DNA of 64,000 nucleotides from Kitasatospora sp. GP82 (GCF_029892105.1 NZ_JARZAJ010000010.1:124001-188000), one strand, 5' to 3'; shown: positions 43,915-53,541, counted from the first letter of the stretch. The notes: generated by a model from the sequence alone, not told the origin. A program made the numbers and translations.

Positions 43915-45426
43915 TCACTGGTCCCGGTCCCCTCCCGCGGCCCGGCGATGCGCCGCCCGGCGGCGGGCCGAACCCGCCGCGTGCGGGACCAGGTAGGCCA
44001 GATCGCGGTAGGTCACGGGGGGCAGGTACTCACGGATCAGCGTTCGCTCCCACCATGCACCCGTCCTGCGCAATGTACGCCAGTCGGTGAAGCGGTAGCG
44101 GTAGAGCAACGCCCGTACGTGTTGTGGCGGCTCGTCGGGGAACGGGTTGTGCCGCAGCAGTTCGAGGGTGTCCCGGTCGTTGACCAGCAGGCGGGCGACG
44201 AAGGCCGTGAACCAGGGCCGCGCGTAGGAGGAGGAGATCGCGGCGAACCACATCAGCCAGTCCAGCCGCAGGTGGTAGGGCGCGAACTGGCGTGGCATCC
44301 GCCGTAGGTCGCCCGGTTTGCCCTTGAACGCGTACTCGCGCCACTCCACGCCGGGTCCGAGCTCCCGCGCGCGGGTGCCCTGCACCACCACCTCGAACCG
44401 AATCCGGTTGATCGAGCCGAAAGCACCGTACGCATTGACGAGATGGAACCGGTTGTATGAGCGGTTCATCAGCTGGCGGCGCGAGACCAGGTTGAGGGCG
44501 GGCCAGTAACTCAGTACGGCGAAGAGTGCCGTCACGCCGAGTACCAGCACCTCGAACCAGAGCGGGTCCGAGTGCAGTTCGGCCGACGCCGGCAGTGGGA
44601 GGAGTACGCCGATCGTCGCGGTGTCGACGGCGGAGAGCGCGAGGGCGATGGTCAGCCAGTTGAGCCAGGCGAAGTTGCCGGAGGTCACCAGCCAGAGCTG
44701 GGTGACCACGATCAGCAGGGCGGCCGCGCCGGCGACCGGCTGGGGCAGGAAGAGGCAGAAGGGGACGACCAGTTGGACGAAGTGGTTGGCCGCCACCTCG
44801 GCCTTGTGCAGCGGCGCGGGCAGCCGGTGGAAGAACCAGCTGAACGGTCCCGGCATCGGCTGTGTCTCGTGGTGGTACTTCAGACAGGTCAGGTTCCGCC
44901 AGCAGGGGTCGCCGCGCCATTTGATCAGCCCGGCGCCGAACTCGACCCGGAACAGCAGCCACCGCAGCAGCCACAGCACGAGCACCGGCGGCGCGACCTC
45001 GGCGTTTCCGAGAAGGGCGGCCAGGAAACCCGACTCCAGCAGCAGCGACTCCCACCCGAAGGCGTACCAGGTCTGACCGACGTTGACGATCGAGAGGTAG
45101 AGCACCCACAGCAGCGCCCAACCGAGCAGCGCGGCCCAGAGCGGGACCAGGTCCAGCGCACCCGCGAGGACGGCCGCGGCCAGCGCGGCACCGCTCCAGG
45201 AGACGGTGGCGAATGCGCGGTCGGAGTAGTGCAGATGGAAGAGGCTGGGCGAACGGCTCATCCCCACCCGGGCGGTGAAGCGCGGAACGGGCAGCATGCC
45301 GTGTTCGCCGATCAGAGCGCGGAACTGGTTGACGGCGCCCAGAAAACCGAGCAAGTAGCAGACGGCGACCAGTCGTTGGAAGACCAGTCGGCCCAACCAG
45401 TACTCGGGCGCCGCGAACCACTCCAC
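43915..45426 (-). CDS. Lipase maturation factor (LMF1) family membrane protein
   Basis: The 503-residue protein has about eight to ten transmembrane helices and the LMF signatures: GWESLLLESGFLAALLG, RWLLFRVEFGAGLIKWRGDPCWRNLTCLKYHHETQPMP region (about 160-200) and WREYAFKGKPGD near 370. In vertebrates LMF1 folds secreted lipases in the ER. Bacterial homologues are uncharacterised. No lipase gene is adjacent. A C-terminal basic tail (RRRAAHRRAAG) ends the protein. Confidence 0.88.
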   Translation of the reverse strand: MEWFAAPEYWLGRLVFQRLVAVCYLLGFLGAVNQFRALIGEHGMLPVPRFTARVGMSRSPSLFHLHYSDRAFATVSWSGAALAAAVLAGALDLVPLWAALLGWALLWVLYLSIVNVGQTWYAFGWESLLLESGFLAALLGNAEVAPPVLVLWLLRWLLFRVEFGAGLIKWRGDPCWRNLTCLKYHHETQPMPGPFSWFFHRLPAPLHKAEVAANHFVQLVVPFCLFLPQPVAGAAALLIVVTQLWLVTSGNFAWLNWLTIALALSAVDTATIGVLLPLPASAELHSDPLWFEVLVLGVTALFAVLSYWPALNLVSRRQLMNRSYNRFHLVNAYGAFGSINRIRFEVVVQGTRARELGPGVEWREYAFKGKPGDLRRMPRQFAPYHLRLDWLMWFAAISSSYARPWFTAFVARLLVNDRDTLELLRHNPFPDEPPQHVRALLYRYRFTDWRTLRRTGAWWERTLIREYLPPVTYRDLAYLVPHAAGSARRRAAHRRAAGGDRDQ

Positions 45427-45720
45427 GCCGGCTGCTCCTCCCAGGCCTTCCGGGGGTCATGCCTACCATCTGCCGAGCCCCGGCGGGACACGGCGAGCGG
45501 CGGGCGGCGCCGGGTTCAGCCACTCGGCGCAGACGCGCGACCGCCGGCGCCCGGCCCGATGGAGAGACGCCCGTCACCGGGGCGCTCACGATCTCCGGCC
45601 GATGCCGGGCGCGCCTTCCGGAAACCGGACGGAGCCCGAAACGGCCGGCCAATTCCTCTCGCGCCGGCCGCCCTCGCTGTGGTGCCATACCTGGTACAGC
45701 ACCAACACCGGGAGACACAC

Positions 45721-46701
45721 ATGACCGCTGCGCGACGGCAGCCAGCCCCCACCGACCCCTCCCCTCCCACGAACCTCTCCGACCTCACCGACAACCCCCG
45801 CTCCGCCCCGACCATGCGCACCCGACTGAGCGGCGCCGCCTGGGCCGCCCTCGGCATCGTCTACATCGTCTGGGGCTCGACCTATCTCGCCATCCGCATA
45901 GCCGTCGAGACCATGCCCCCGTTCTTCTCGGCGGCGGCCCGGTTCATCGGCGCCGGGCTACTGCTGGCCACCCTGCTGGCACTGCGGCAGGGGCCTTCCG
46001 CACTGCGCGTGACGAAGCGCCGGCTCGGCTCGGCCGTCCTGGTCGGCGTGCTGCTGCTGCTCGGCGGCAACGGCCTGGTGGTGCTGGCCGAGCAGTCGGT
46101 GCCGTCCGGACTGGCGGCGCTGCTGGTGGCCGCCGTTCCGCTCTGGGTGGTCCTGCTGCGGCGGGCGTCCGGCCGGCACACCTCGGGGGCGACCATCGCG
46201 GGCGTACTGGTCGGCCTGGTCGGACTCGGGGTGCTGACCGCCCCTGGCCTGAGCGGGGAGGTGGGGCTGGGCGGACTGCTCACCGTGATCGGTGCCACCC
46301 TGTCGTGGTCGACCGGCTCCTTCCTCGCCGGACGGCTGCCGATGCCGCGCAACGCGTTCGCCGCAAGCGCGTACGAGATGCTCGCGGGCGGCCTCTGCTG
46401 TCTGCTGGTCTCCGCCGCCAAGGGCGAACTCCACTCGCTGGACCTGGCGGCCGTCTCCACGCACTCGTGGCTGGCCCTCGGGTACCTGATCCTCTTCGGC
46501 TCGGTGGTCGCCTTCAGCGCGTACGCCTGGCTGCTCCAGTCCGCCCCGCTGCCGCTGGTGGCCACGTATGCGTACGTGAACCCGGTGGTCGCGGTCTTCC
46601 TGGGCTGGCTGGTCCTCGCCGAGCCGCTCAGCTGGCCGATCGTGCTGGGCGGCGCGATCGTCGTGGGCGGCGTGTTCCTGGTCGTCCGCAGCGAGAGGTG
46701 A
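45721..46701 (+). CDS. EamA/DMT-family transporter
   Basis: The 326-residue protein has a 35-residue Thr/Pro-rich N-terminus then ten helices forming two EamA repeats: WAALGIVYIVWGSTYLAIRIAVETMPP in the first, and LGYLILFGSVVAFSAYAWLL and VNPVVAVFLGWLVLAEP in the second. Similar to YedA-type metabolite exporters. Divergent from the LMF gene, with about 295 bases between them. Confidence 0.92.
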   Translation: MTAARRQPAPTDPSPPTNLSDLTDNPRSAPTMRTRLSGAAWAALGIVYIVWGSTYLAIRIAVETMPPFFSAAARFIGAGLLLATLLALRQGPSALRVTKRRLGSAVLVGVLLLLGGNGLVVLAEQSVPSGLAALLVAAVPLWVVLLRRASGRHTSGATIAGVLVGLVGLGVLTAPGLSGEVGLGGLLTVIGATLSWSTGSFLAGRLPMPRNAFAASAYEMLAGGLCCLLVSAAKGELHSLDLAAVSTHSWLALGYLILFGSVVAFSAYAWLLQSAPLPLVATYAYVNPVVAVFLGWLVLAEPLSWPIVLGGAIVVGGVFLVVRSER

Positions 46702-46792
46702 GCAGGGGCGGTGCGCAGGGCGCGGTGAGTAGGAGCGGGACTGTCCGAGCGTATTGACTGGCAGTCAACCCATTGCCCGGAGGAGTCGCCTG

Positions 46793-47218
46793 ATGGAACA
46801 CCCCGCGTTCGAGACCTCGACGGTGGAGCGGGCCCTCGCGGTCCGCGCACCCGACGGTGCGACCGTCCGACCGCTGGCCGTACTGGCGGGGCAGGGCAGC
46901 CTGGCCCAGTTCGAGCTGCCGCCCGGCGGGATCTCGCAGGCGGTCTCGCACGCCACCGTGCAGGAGATGTGGCACATCACCCAGGGCACCGGTCGGATCT
47001 GGCGCCGCCAGGGCAGCCGCGAGGAGGTCGTGCCGCTGCGGCCGGGCTCCGTGCTGACGATCCCGCTCGGCACGGCCTTCCAGTTCCGCGCCGACCAGGA
47101 CTCCCCGCCGCTGCAGATCACCGCCGTCACCATGCCGCCGTGGCCGGGCAACGACACCGAGGCCCGGCCCGAGCGGGGCCCCTGGACGGCGAATCCCGTG
47201 GACCGGCCCACCCGTTGA
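46793..47218 (+). CDS. Cupin-domain protein
   Basis: The 141-residue single cupin shows HATVQEMWHITQGTGRIWRR and LRPGSVLTIPLGTAFQFRAD, the two strands-plus-turn cupin motifs; the first His/Glu positions could bind a metal, but the second-motif His is replaced (AFQFR). GGAGGAG lies seven bases before ATG 46793, so the upstream in-frame ATG at 46754 is rejected. Ligand unknown. Confidence 0.85.
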   Translation: MEHPAFETSTVERALAVRAPDGATVRPLAVLAGQGSLAQFELPPGGISQAVSHATVQEMWHITQGTGRIWRRQGSREEVVPLRPGSVLTIPLGTAFQFRADQDSPPLQITAVTMPPWPGNDTEARPERGPWTANPVDRPTR

Positions 47219-47316
47219 AGGCTTGGCGGAGATGTGTCCGACTCGTCCGGGCTGCCCGCATAGATTCTTCACAAGCCGACGGCCTTTCCGAGCATCCTCA
47301 CCCTGATGGTTTAATT

Positions 47317-47347
47317 CTTGACGCTAACTCGGCGCGGCCGCTTGACT
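47317..47347 (+). promoter_or_regulatory. Possible promoter or operator of the sugar-binding lipoprotein gene
   Basis: CTTGAC occurs twice, 24 bases apart (47317-47322 and 47341-47346), the first extended to TTGACGCTAA and preceded by an A+T-rich TTTAATT. Either could serve as a -35 hexamer. Confidence 0.35.
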
Positions 47348-47396
47348 CCCTTCTCCGCCGCGACGGTGCGGCGCTCTCAGGGAGGCACCACCCACC

Positions 47397-48485
47397 ATGA
47401 ACGCGATGACGCGTCGGATCATCGTCGGCACGGCCGCTGTGTCGATGACGCTGGCACTGGCCGCCTGCGGCCAGAACGGCAGCGGCAGCAACGGCTCGGC
47501 CGCGGGCAAGAAGACCATCGGTCTGCTGCTGCCCGAGAATGCTTCGTCCACCCGGTACGAGGCGTTCGACAAGCCGCTGATCGAGTCGGCGATCACCGGA
47601 CTGTGCACCAAGTGCAGCGTCGACTACACCAATGCGAACGGCGACGAGCAGACCCAGAAGCAGCAGTTCGACAGCCTGCTCAACAAGGGCGTCAAGGTCA
47701 TCCTGCTCGACCCCGTCAACGCCAAGGGCACCGCCTCCTGGATCGACGAGGCCAACGCCAAGGGCGCCAAGGTCATCGCATACGACCGGCTGGCCGCCGG
47801 CAAGCCTGCCGCGTACGTGTCCTTCGACAACGAACGGACCGGCGAGCTCCAGGGCCAGGCTCTGCTCGACGCGCTGGGCAGCAAGGCATCGAGCGCCAAC
47901 ATCGTCATGATCAACGGTGCCGACGCCGATCCCAACGCCGCCTCCTTCAAGACCGGTGCACACCGAGCACTCGACGGCAAGGTCAAGAAGATCGTCTACG
48001 AGCAGTCCGGCGAGTGGAAGCCCGCCGTCGCCGCCCAGAAGATGAACGAGGCGATCCAGACCTTCGGCAAGGACGGCTTCCAGGCGGTCTACTCCGCCAA
48101 CGACGGCATGTCCTCAGCGATCGTCAGCGCCCTCCAGTCCGCCGGGATCAAGAACGTCCCGGTCGGCGGCCAGGACGCGTCGATCGACGCCGTCCGCCGA
48201 GTGCTCGCGGGCGAGCAGGCGTTCACCATCTACAAGCCGTACCGGCCGGAGACGGACGCCGCCGCCAACCTCGCCGTCTACCTGCTCCAGGGTCTTGACG
48301 TCACCTCGGTGGCCAGCACGGTGACCGTCAGCAACGGCAACCGGATACCGTCGATCCTGCTCACCCCGGTGGTCGTGACCAAGCAGAAGGTCGCCGGGAC
48401 CGTGATTGCCGGTGGCCTCTACAAGGCGGCAGACGTGTGCGACCAGCAGTACGCGGACGCCTGTAGCGCGATGGGAATCAAGTAG
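47397..48485 (+). CDS. Xylose-type sugar-binding lipoprotein (orphan)
   Basis: The 362-residue binding protein has lipobox LAAC in TLALAAC, then a periplasmic-binding-protein type 1 fold: KTIGLLLPENASSTRYEAFDKP, VILLDPVNAKGT, VIAYDRLAAG and VYSANDGMSSAIVSAL. It resembles XylF. GGGAGG lies ten bases before the ATG. The ATPase and permease that usually follow (XylG, XylH) are not present in the window; a DNA glycosylase follows instead. Confidence 0.9.
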   Translation: MNAMTRRIIVGTAAVSMTLALAACGQNGSGSNGSAAGKKTIGLLLPENASSTRYEAFDKPLIESAITGLCTKCSVDYTNANGDEQTQKQQFDSLLNKGVKVILLDPVNAKGTASWIDEANAKGAKVIAYDRLAAGKPAAYVSFDNERTGELQGQALLDALGSKASSANIVMINGADADPNAASFKTGAHRALDGKVKKIVYEQSGEWKPAVAAQKMNEAIQTFGKDGFQAVYSANDGMSSAIVSALQSAGIKNVPVGGQDASIDAVRRVLAGEQAFTIYKPYRPETDAAANLAVYLLQGLDVTSVASTVTVSNGNRIPSILLTPVVVTKQKVAGTVIAGGLYKAADVCDQQYADACSAMGIK

Positions 48486-48518
48486 CGGCCCTGCCCTGCA
48501 CCGGCCCAGACTGGCGGT

Positions 48519-49385
48519 GTGCCGGAGTTGCCCGAGGTCCAGGCCCTGGCCGAACGCATCGCACAGGCGTGCATCGGCCGGTCCGTCGCCCGTGTGGAAG
48601 TGCTCTCCGTCCAGGTGCTCAAGACCTTCGATCCGCCGGTGAGCGCCTTGGAGGGCCTGGCGATCGAAGGGGTCGGCCGGTTCGGTAAGTTCCTCGACCT
48701 GCGGACGGAGAGCGGCGGTCCGCACCTGGTCGTGCATCTGGCCCGCGCGGGCTGGGTACGGCCTCGGGCCTCGCTCGTCCCCGGGTCCGCCCACCCGGGG
48801 CGCGGCCCGCTCGCCCTCCGCCTCGTCCTGGACGACGGCTCGGGCTTCGACATCACCGAGCAGGGCACCACCAAGCGGCTGGCCGCGTACGTGGTCACCG
48901 ACCCGCTCCTGGTACCGGGTGTCGCCGGGCTCGGCGTCGACCCGCTCGGCGACGGCTTCACACTGCCCGTCCTGGCCGGACTGGCATCCGGATCGCGCCG
49001 GCGGCTGAAGACCTTCCTCACCGACCAGTCCGTCCTCGCCGGCATCGGCAACGCCTACTCCGACGAGATCCTCCACGCGGCCCGGCTGTCCCCGTACGCG
49101 ATCGCCTCGTCGCTGCACGAGGATCAACTGGCCCAGTTGTACACGGCCGTCCGCGACGTGCTCGGCACGGCTCTGGAACACGCCCGTACGGCCACGGCGG
49201 CCACCCTGAAGTCCGAGAAGAAGGCGGGTCTCGCCGTCCACGGCCGCTCCGGCGAACCCTGCCCCCGCTGCGGCACACCCGTCCGATCGGTGATCTTCGC
49301 CGACAAGTCCCTCCAGTACTGCCCCACTTGCCAGACCGGCGGCCGGATCCTGGCCGACCGCCGGCTGTCCCGCCTGCTGAAGTGA
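48519..49385 (+). CDS. Fpg/Nei-family DNA glycosylase
   Basis: The 288-residue base-excision repair enzyme starts MPELPEV: Pro2 is the Schiff-base nucleophile and Glu3 the catalytic acid. The H2TH domain includes LTDQSVLAGIGNAYSDEIL. The C-terminal zinc finger CPRC...CPTCQ is complete, but the loop is FADKSLQYCPTCQ, where relatives I recall have Arg (FADRSYQYCPTCQ). The GTG start follows closely after the previous gene and lacks a strong ribosome-binding site. Confidence 0.93.
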   Translation: MPELPEVQALAERIAQACIGRSVARVEVLSVQVLKTFDPPVSALEGLAIEGVGRFGKFLDLRTESGGPHLVVHLARAGWVRPRASLVPGSAHPGRGPLALRLVLDDGSGFDITEQGTTKRLAAYVVTDPLLVPGVAGLGVDPLGDGFTLPVLAGLASGSRRRLKTFLTDQSVLAGIGNAYSDEILHAARLSPYAIASSLHEDQLAQLYTAVRDVLGTALEHARTATAATLKSEKKAGLAVHGRSGEPCPRCGTPVRSVIFADKSLQYCPTCQTGGRILADRRLSRLLK

Positions 49386-49387
49386 GC

Positions 49388-49420
49388 TCGTACTCCCCGC
49401 AGCGGGTGCGGGGAGTACGA
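49388..49420. terminator. Hairpin terminator between convergent genes
   Basis: A perfect 14-bp stem (49388-49401 with 49407-49420) with a 5-base loop begins three bases after the glycosylase stop. Confidence 0.85.
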
Positions 49421-49444
49421 AGCCCTCCCGAGGCGCGGGCCGCG

Positions 49445-50206
49445 TCAGCCCAGGTGGGTGTCCACGTAGGCCAGGACGGCGTCACGCTGGTACTCGGCCA
49501 GGCCGACGGCGATCTCCTCGTAGGCGGCGCGCCACTGTTCGTTGTCGACGCAGGCCCGGCCGACGGCCCGGAACTCGTCCGCCCCCATCGTCGGGACCTG
49601 GGCCAGCACCTGGTACTGGCTGTCGATCTCGGCCTGCACCGCCGGGTCGTCGACCGGTGTCCCGGCAATCATGAACTCGGCCATGCGGATCAGCTGCGCG
49701 GTCCGCTCCCGCTGACCGCGTTCGATCTCGGCCTCGGTCATCGAGGCGGCCAGCCGCGCGGCCTGCTCCGCCAACTGGGGCCACTCCTCGCGCAGTTCGG
49801 TTTCGTACTGCGAAGGATCGAATCCCTCGAACAGATTCTCCGGCCGGTTGATCCTTGGCACCATGTCGTCCTCCTTCGACTTCTGCAGTTCGACGATCGT
49901 GCGGGCAACGGTCCTCGCCAGGGTGTCGAGCCTCTTGCGCTCCTGGACCAGTCGCAGGTGGTGTGCGCGCAGGGACTCCAGCTCGTCCCCCTGTTCGCCG
50001 AGGATGCCGGCGATCTCGCGAAGGCCCAGGCCCAACTCCCGGAGCACGAGGATCTGCTGGAGTCGCAGCAGCTGGCTCTCCTCGTAGTAGCGGTGACCGT
50101 TGACGCCGGTCCCCGCAGGCGGCAGCAGTCCGATCTCGTCGTAGTGCCGCAGCGTCCGGGCCGTCACCCCCGATATCCGAGCCACTTCCGCGATCTGCCA
50201 GGCCAT
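49445..50206 (-). CDS. MerR-family regulator, TipA-like
   Basis: The 253-residue protein has an N-terminal MerR winged helix (AWQIAEVARISGVTARTLRHYDEIGLLPPA, HRYYEESQLLRLQQI), a long coiled coil (about 75-120) and a TipAS-like helical effector domain (NLFEGFDPSQYETELREEW through the C-terminus). In Streptomyces TipA binds thiopeptide antibiotics through this domain. Start ATG 50206 gives the MerR consensus N-terminus and has GAGGGGGACGGCG upstream. Ligand unknown. Confidence 0.9.
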   Translation of the reverse strand: MAWQIAEVARISGVTARTLRHYDEIGLLPPAGTGVNGHRYYEESQLLRLQQILVLRELGLGLREIAGILGEQGDELESLRAHHLRLVQERKRLDTLARTVARTIVELQKSKEDDMVPRINRPENLFEGFDPSQYETELREEWPQLAEQAARLAASMTEAEIERGQRERTAQLIRMAEFMIAGTPVDDPAVQAEIDSQYQVLAQVPTMGADEFRAVGRACVDNEQWRAAYEEIAVGLAEYQRDAVLAYVDTHLG

Positions 50207-50342
50207 CGCCGTCCCCCTCACTCGGGCCGGTCCTTCCGGCCCCGACAACGACCGTAGGCGTTGACGCTGCGGAAGCTTCAAGTGCCGGACGCTCGGAGTT
50301 CCGGTGACGATCCACCGGACCGTCCCGCGCCGGCAACGCCGA

Positions 50343-50383
50343 CGGCCCGCCGTCCCCGGTTCGTACGCGGGGGCGGCGGGCCG
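50343..50383 (-). terminator. Hairpin terminator of the alcohol dehydrogenase gene
   Basis: A 15-bp stem with one G-T pair (50343-50357 with 50369-50383) and an 11-base loop lies 20 bases past the stop of the leftward gene. Confidence 0.75.
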
Positions 50384-50403
50384 CTGGTCGGGTGTGGCGG
50401 CGG

Positions 50404-51450
50404 TCAGGAGGTGAGGGTGGCGATGTCGATGACGAAGCGGTAGCGGACGTCGCTGGCGAGAACCCGCTGGTAGGCCTCGTTGATCCGGTCGGCGCCGATC
50501 TTCTCGATCTCGGCGCCGAGGCCGTGGGCGGCGCAGAAGTCGAGCATCTCCTGGGTCTCGCGGATACCGCCGATCATCGAGCCGGCCAGCGTCTTGCGGC
50601 CCATGATCAGGGAGAACATGCTGACGGAGTTTGGCTCCCCGGGGGCGCCGACGTTCACCAGGGTGCCGTCGACCGCGAGCAGGCCGAGGTAGGCGTCCAT
50701 GTCGAGGTTGGCGGAGACGGTGCTGACGATCAGGTCGAAGGAGCCAGCGAGCTCGGTGAAGGTGGCCGGGTCGGAGGTGGCGTAGAAGTGGTCCGCGCCC
50801 AGCCGGAGGCCGTCCTCCTGCTTGCGCAGGGACTGGCTGAGCACGGTGACCTCGGCGCCCATCGCGTGGGCGATCTTCACGCCCATGTGCCCGAGGCCGC
50901 CCAGGCCGATGATGGCGACGCGCTTGCCGGGGCCCGCCTGCCAGTGGCTGAGCGGCGAGTAGAGGGTGATCCCGGCGCAGAGCAGGGGCGCGGCCACGTC
51001 GAGGTCGATGCCCTCGGGGATGCGCAGGACGTAGTTCTCGTCGACGACGATGTGGGTGCTGTAGCCGCCGTAGGTGGGCCGGCCGTCGGGACCGGCCGGG
51101 TAGGTGGCGGTCATGCCGTTGAGGCAGTACTGCTCGTTGCCGGCCAGGCAGTTCTCACAGGTGCGGCAGGAGTCGACGAAGCAGCCGACGCCGACCCGGT
51201 CGCCGACGGCGTGGCGGGTGACGCCGGGGCCGACCTCGGTGACCACACCGGCGATCTCGTGACCGGGGACCATCGGGAAGAGCGACTGACCCCAGTCCTC
51301 GTTGACCTGGTGGATGTCGGAGTGGCAGATACCCGCGTACTTGATCTCGATCAGGACATCGTGCTCGCCGACCGTACGGCGGGTGACGGTGGTGCGCTCC
51401 AGCGGGGCCTTGGGGGCCGGTGCGGCATAGGCGGTGACGGTGGTGGTCAT
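50404..51450 (-). CDS. Zinc-dependent alcohol dehydrogenase
   Basis: The 348-residue enzyme has catalytic-zinc ligands in [10 protein letters not shown] (Cys), VPGHEIAG (His-Glu) and later Cys, and a structural-zinc loop [16 protein letters not shown]. The NAD(P) site is [20 protein letters not shown]. It is of the YahK/cinnamyl-alcohol type that reduces aldehydes with NADPH. ATG 51450 has AGAGGACATCCCCC upstream. It is divergent from the MmyB-like regulator, which probably controls it. Confidence 0.93.
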   Translation of the reverse strand: MTTTVTAYAAPAPKAPLERTTVTRRTVGEHDVLIEIKYAGICHSDIHQVNEDWGQSLFPMVPGHEIAGVVTEVGPGVTRHAVGDRVGVGCFVDSCRTCENCLAGNEQYCLNGMTATYPAGPDGRPTYGGYSTHIVVDENYVLRIPEGIDLDVAAPLLCAGITLYSPLSHWQAGPGKRVAIIGLGGLGHMGVKIAHAMGAEVTVLSQSLRKQEDGLRLGADHFYATSDPATFTELAGSFDLIVSTVSANLDMDAYLGLLAVDGTLVNVGAPGEPNSVSMFSLIMGRKTLAGSMIGGIRETQEMLDFCAAHGLGAEIEKIGADRINEAYQRVLASDVRYRFVIDIATLTS

Positions 51451-51648
51451 GGGGGATGTCCTCTGCTGGTCCGGTGCGGCCGCGGGCGCGAAGCCGTGCG
51501 CTTCCTGACACGGCGAACGGCACCGTACCCGTGTCGTTTTCGGTGTCGGTCCCAATCCTGCGACGGGCGGAAGATTTCACCCAGGGCGAGAGTTGTCCTG
51601 GGAACCGGCAGACCTGGGTCTGGCAGAACCCCCCTTAGGATCGAGGGC

Positions 51649-52509
51649 ATGGGGAATCGAGCTGAGCTGACCACCTTTCTCAGGTCCCGTCGGGCCAGGC
51701 TGAAGCCCGAGCAGGCAGGTCTGCGGCAGTACGGAGAGCGCCGCCGGGTACCGGGGCTGCGCCGGGAGGAGCTGGCCCAGCTTGCGGGGGTCAGCGTGGA
51801 CTACTACGTGCGGTTCGAGCAGGGCCGCTCGGAGAACGTCTCGGATGCGGTGATCGACGCCGTGGCGGCCGCGCTGCGGTTGGACCACGACGAACGGGCC
51901 CACCTGTACCGGCTGGCCCGGCTGCACACCGTCGGCGGCTGCGGACCTGTCGTACCGACGGCCCAGGTGGTCCGCCCGGGTCTGCTGCGGCTGCTGGAGT
52001 CGATGCCGGACGTTCCCGCGTATGTGATCGGGCGGCGGACGGACATCCTGGCCTGGAACGACCTGATCTGCGCCCTGCTGGTCGATATCGCCGAACTCCG
52101 GCCCGAGCAGCGCAACCTGGCCTGGCTGGTCTTCTGCCATCCGGAGGCGCGCGACCGGTTCGTCGACTGGCAGGCCAAGGCCCGCGACCTGGTCGCCTAC
52201 CTGCGGATGGACTTCGGGCGGCATCCGTGCGACCCGGCGTTCACGGCGTTGATCGGGCAGCTGTCGGAGTCCAGCACGGACTTCCGGCGGCTCTGGGAGG
52301 ACCAGGAGGTCAAGGACAAGACCCATGGCAGCTACCACCTCCGCCACCCGGCGGTCGGCGAGTTCACCCTCTCCTTCGAGACGCTGAGGCTGCCGGACGA
52401 CCCGGACCAGTCACTGCTCCTGCACACCGTGGAGCCGGACTCCCCGTCGGAGGCCGCTCTGCGGATCGTCTCCCGCCGCAGGCACCTCGCGGATCTGCGG
52501 GCCGAGTGA
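51649..52509 (+). CDS. XRE-family regulator with MmyB-like ligand-binding domain
   Basis: The 286-residue protein has an N-terminal XRE helix-turn-helix (ELTTFLRSRRARLKPEQ, VPGLRREELAQLAGVSVDYYVRFEQGR, about 5-60) and a C-terminal PAS-like MmyB domain (about 105-270; VIGRRTDILAWNDL, LVFCHPEARDRFVDWQ, DFRRLWEDQEV). This arrangement, divergent from an oxidoreductase, is very common in Streptomyces; fatty acids have been proposed as ligands for the domain. TAGGAT ends seven bases before the ATG. Confidence 0.92.
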   Translation: MGNRAELTTFLRSRRARLKPEQAGLRQYGERRRVPGLRREELAQLAGVSVDYYVRFEQGRSENVSDAVIDAVAAALRLDHDERAHLYRLARLHTVGGCGPVVPTAQVVRPGLLRLLESMPDVPAYVIGRRTDILAWNDLICALLVDIAELRPEQRNLAWLVFCHPEARDRFVDWQAKARDLVAYLRMDFGRHPCDPAFTALIGQLSESSTDFRRLWEDQEVKDKTHGSYHLRHPAVGEFTLSFETLRLPDDPDQSLLLHTVEPDSPSEAALRIVSRRRHLADLRAE

Positions 52510-52662
52510 CCCAGCCGTCCCAGGAGGCTCGCCACGCCCCAAAACTCTCGGGTCTCACCTAGGGCTGCCCGGTGCATGGTTGCCACGCACCGGCCGCGCC
52601 GAGCGTGCGAACGCGTCCGGTGCGGCCCAGGAACCGAGCGGCCGGAAAAGGACGTGGCAACC

Positions 52663-53541
52663 ATGACGGGGACATCATTCGGGGCACTTGTCGAGGACGC
52701 GGTGCAGATCCTGATCCGGACGGGCACCGTGATCGCCCCGAGGGAGGACGCCGAGGCTCTGGCCGCCCATGTCTTCGGTCCCGACGCAGTCGGCCGGCCG
52801 TCGGACGGCGAGCTTGACGGCCGGCTGGCTGCGGAGTACCGCACGCTCGTGGACCGGCGGGCCGACGGGGTTCCGCTGGGCCACCTCACCGGGGTGGCGG
52901 CACTCGGCGGCATCGAGGTGACGGTCGGTCCGGGAGTGTTCGTACCACGGGCGCAGAGTGAAGCGGTGCTCTCCACCGGACTGCGCGCGATAGCGGACCT
53001 GACCGGCCCACTGGTGGTCGACCTCTGCACGGGTTCCGGGGCTGTCGCGCTCGCCATCGCGCACCACCGGCCCGACGCCACGGTCCACGCCGTGGAGTGC
53101 GACCCGGTGGCACTCGATTTCGCCCGCCGCAACAGTGCCGACCGGACGGCGCTCGGCGACACCGCCATCGTGCTGCACCAGGCCGATGTCACCCGGCCCG
53201 GGATGCTGAGCGGGCTCAGTGGCCGGGCGGACCTGGTACTGGCGAATCCTCCCTTCATGCCCGACGACGCCGAGGTGCCCGCCGAGTTCGGCGTCCACCA
53301 GCCGAGGCAGGCCGTCTTCGGCGGCCCCGACGGTCTGCATGTCATCCGGCATGTCGCGGACGCGGCGGCGAGGCTGCTGGGGCCGGGCGGCCGGCTCGTC
53401 GTCGAACACGGACACCTGCATGCGGAGACGGTCCCCGTCCTGCTGCGGGCGGACGACCGATTCGAGGAGGTGTCCGGCCACCTGGACCAGTACGGCTGGC
53501 CGCTGTACTCGATGGCCACCCGACGCCGCGCACACGGTTGA
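52663..53541 (+). CDS. PrmC/HemK-like methyltransferase
   Basis: The 292-residue protein has a SAM motif (VVDLCTGSGAVALAIAHH), DATVHAVECDP, and the substrate loop LANPPFMPDDAEVP in place of NPPY of PrmC. The N-terminal helical part (about 1-75) ends with the RADGVPLGHLTGVAAL seen in HemK/PrmC proteins, which methylate the glutamine of release factors or similar NPP(Y/F) targets. ATG 52663 has AAAAGGACGTGGCAACC upstream. The true target may differ from release factors because F replaces Y. Confidence 0.85.
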   Translation: MTGTSFGALVEDAVQILIRTGTVIAPREDAEALAAHVFGPDAVGRPSDGELDGRLAAEYRTLVDRRADGVPLGHLTGVAALGGIEVTVGPGVFVPRAQSEAVLSTGLRAIADLTGPLVVDLCTGSGAVALAIAHHRPDATVHAVECDPVALDFARRNSADRTALGDTAIVLHQADVTRPGMLSGLSGRADLVLANPPFMPDDAEVPAEFGVHQPRQAVFGGPDGLHVIRHVADAAARLLGPGGRLVVEHGHLHAETVPVLLRADDRFEEVSGHLDQYGWPLYSMATRRRAHG

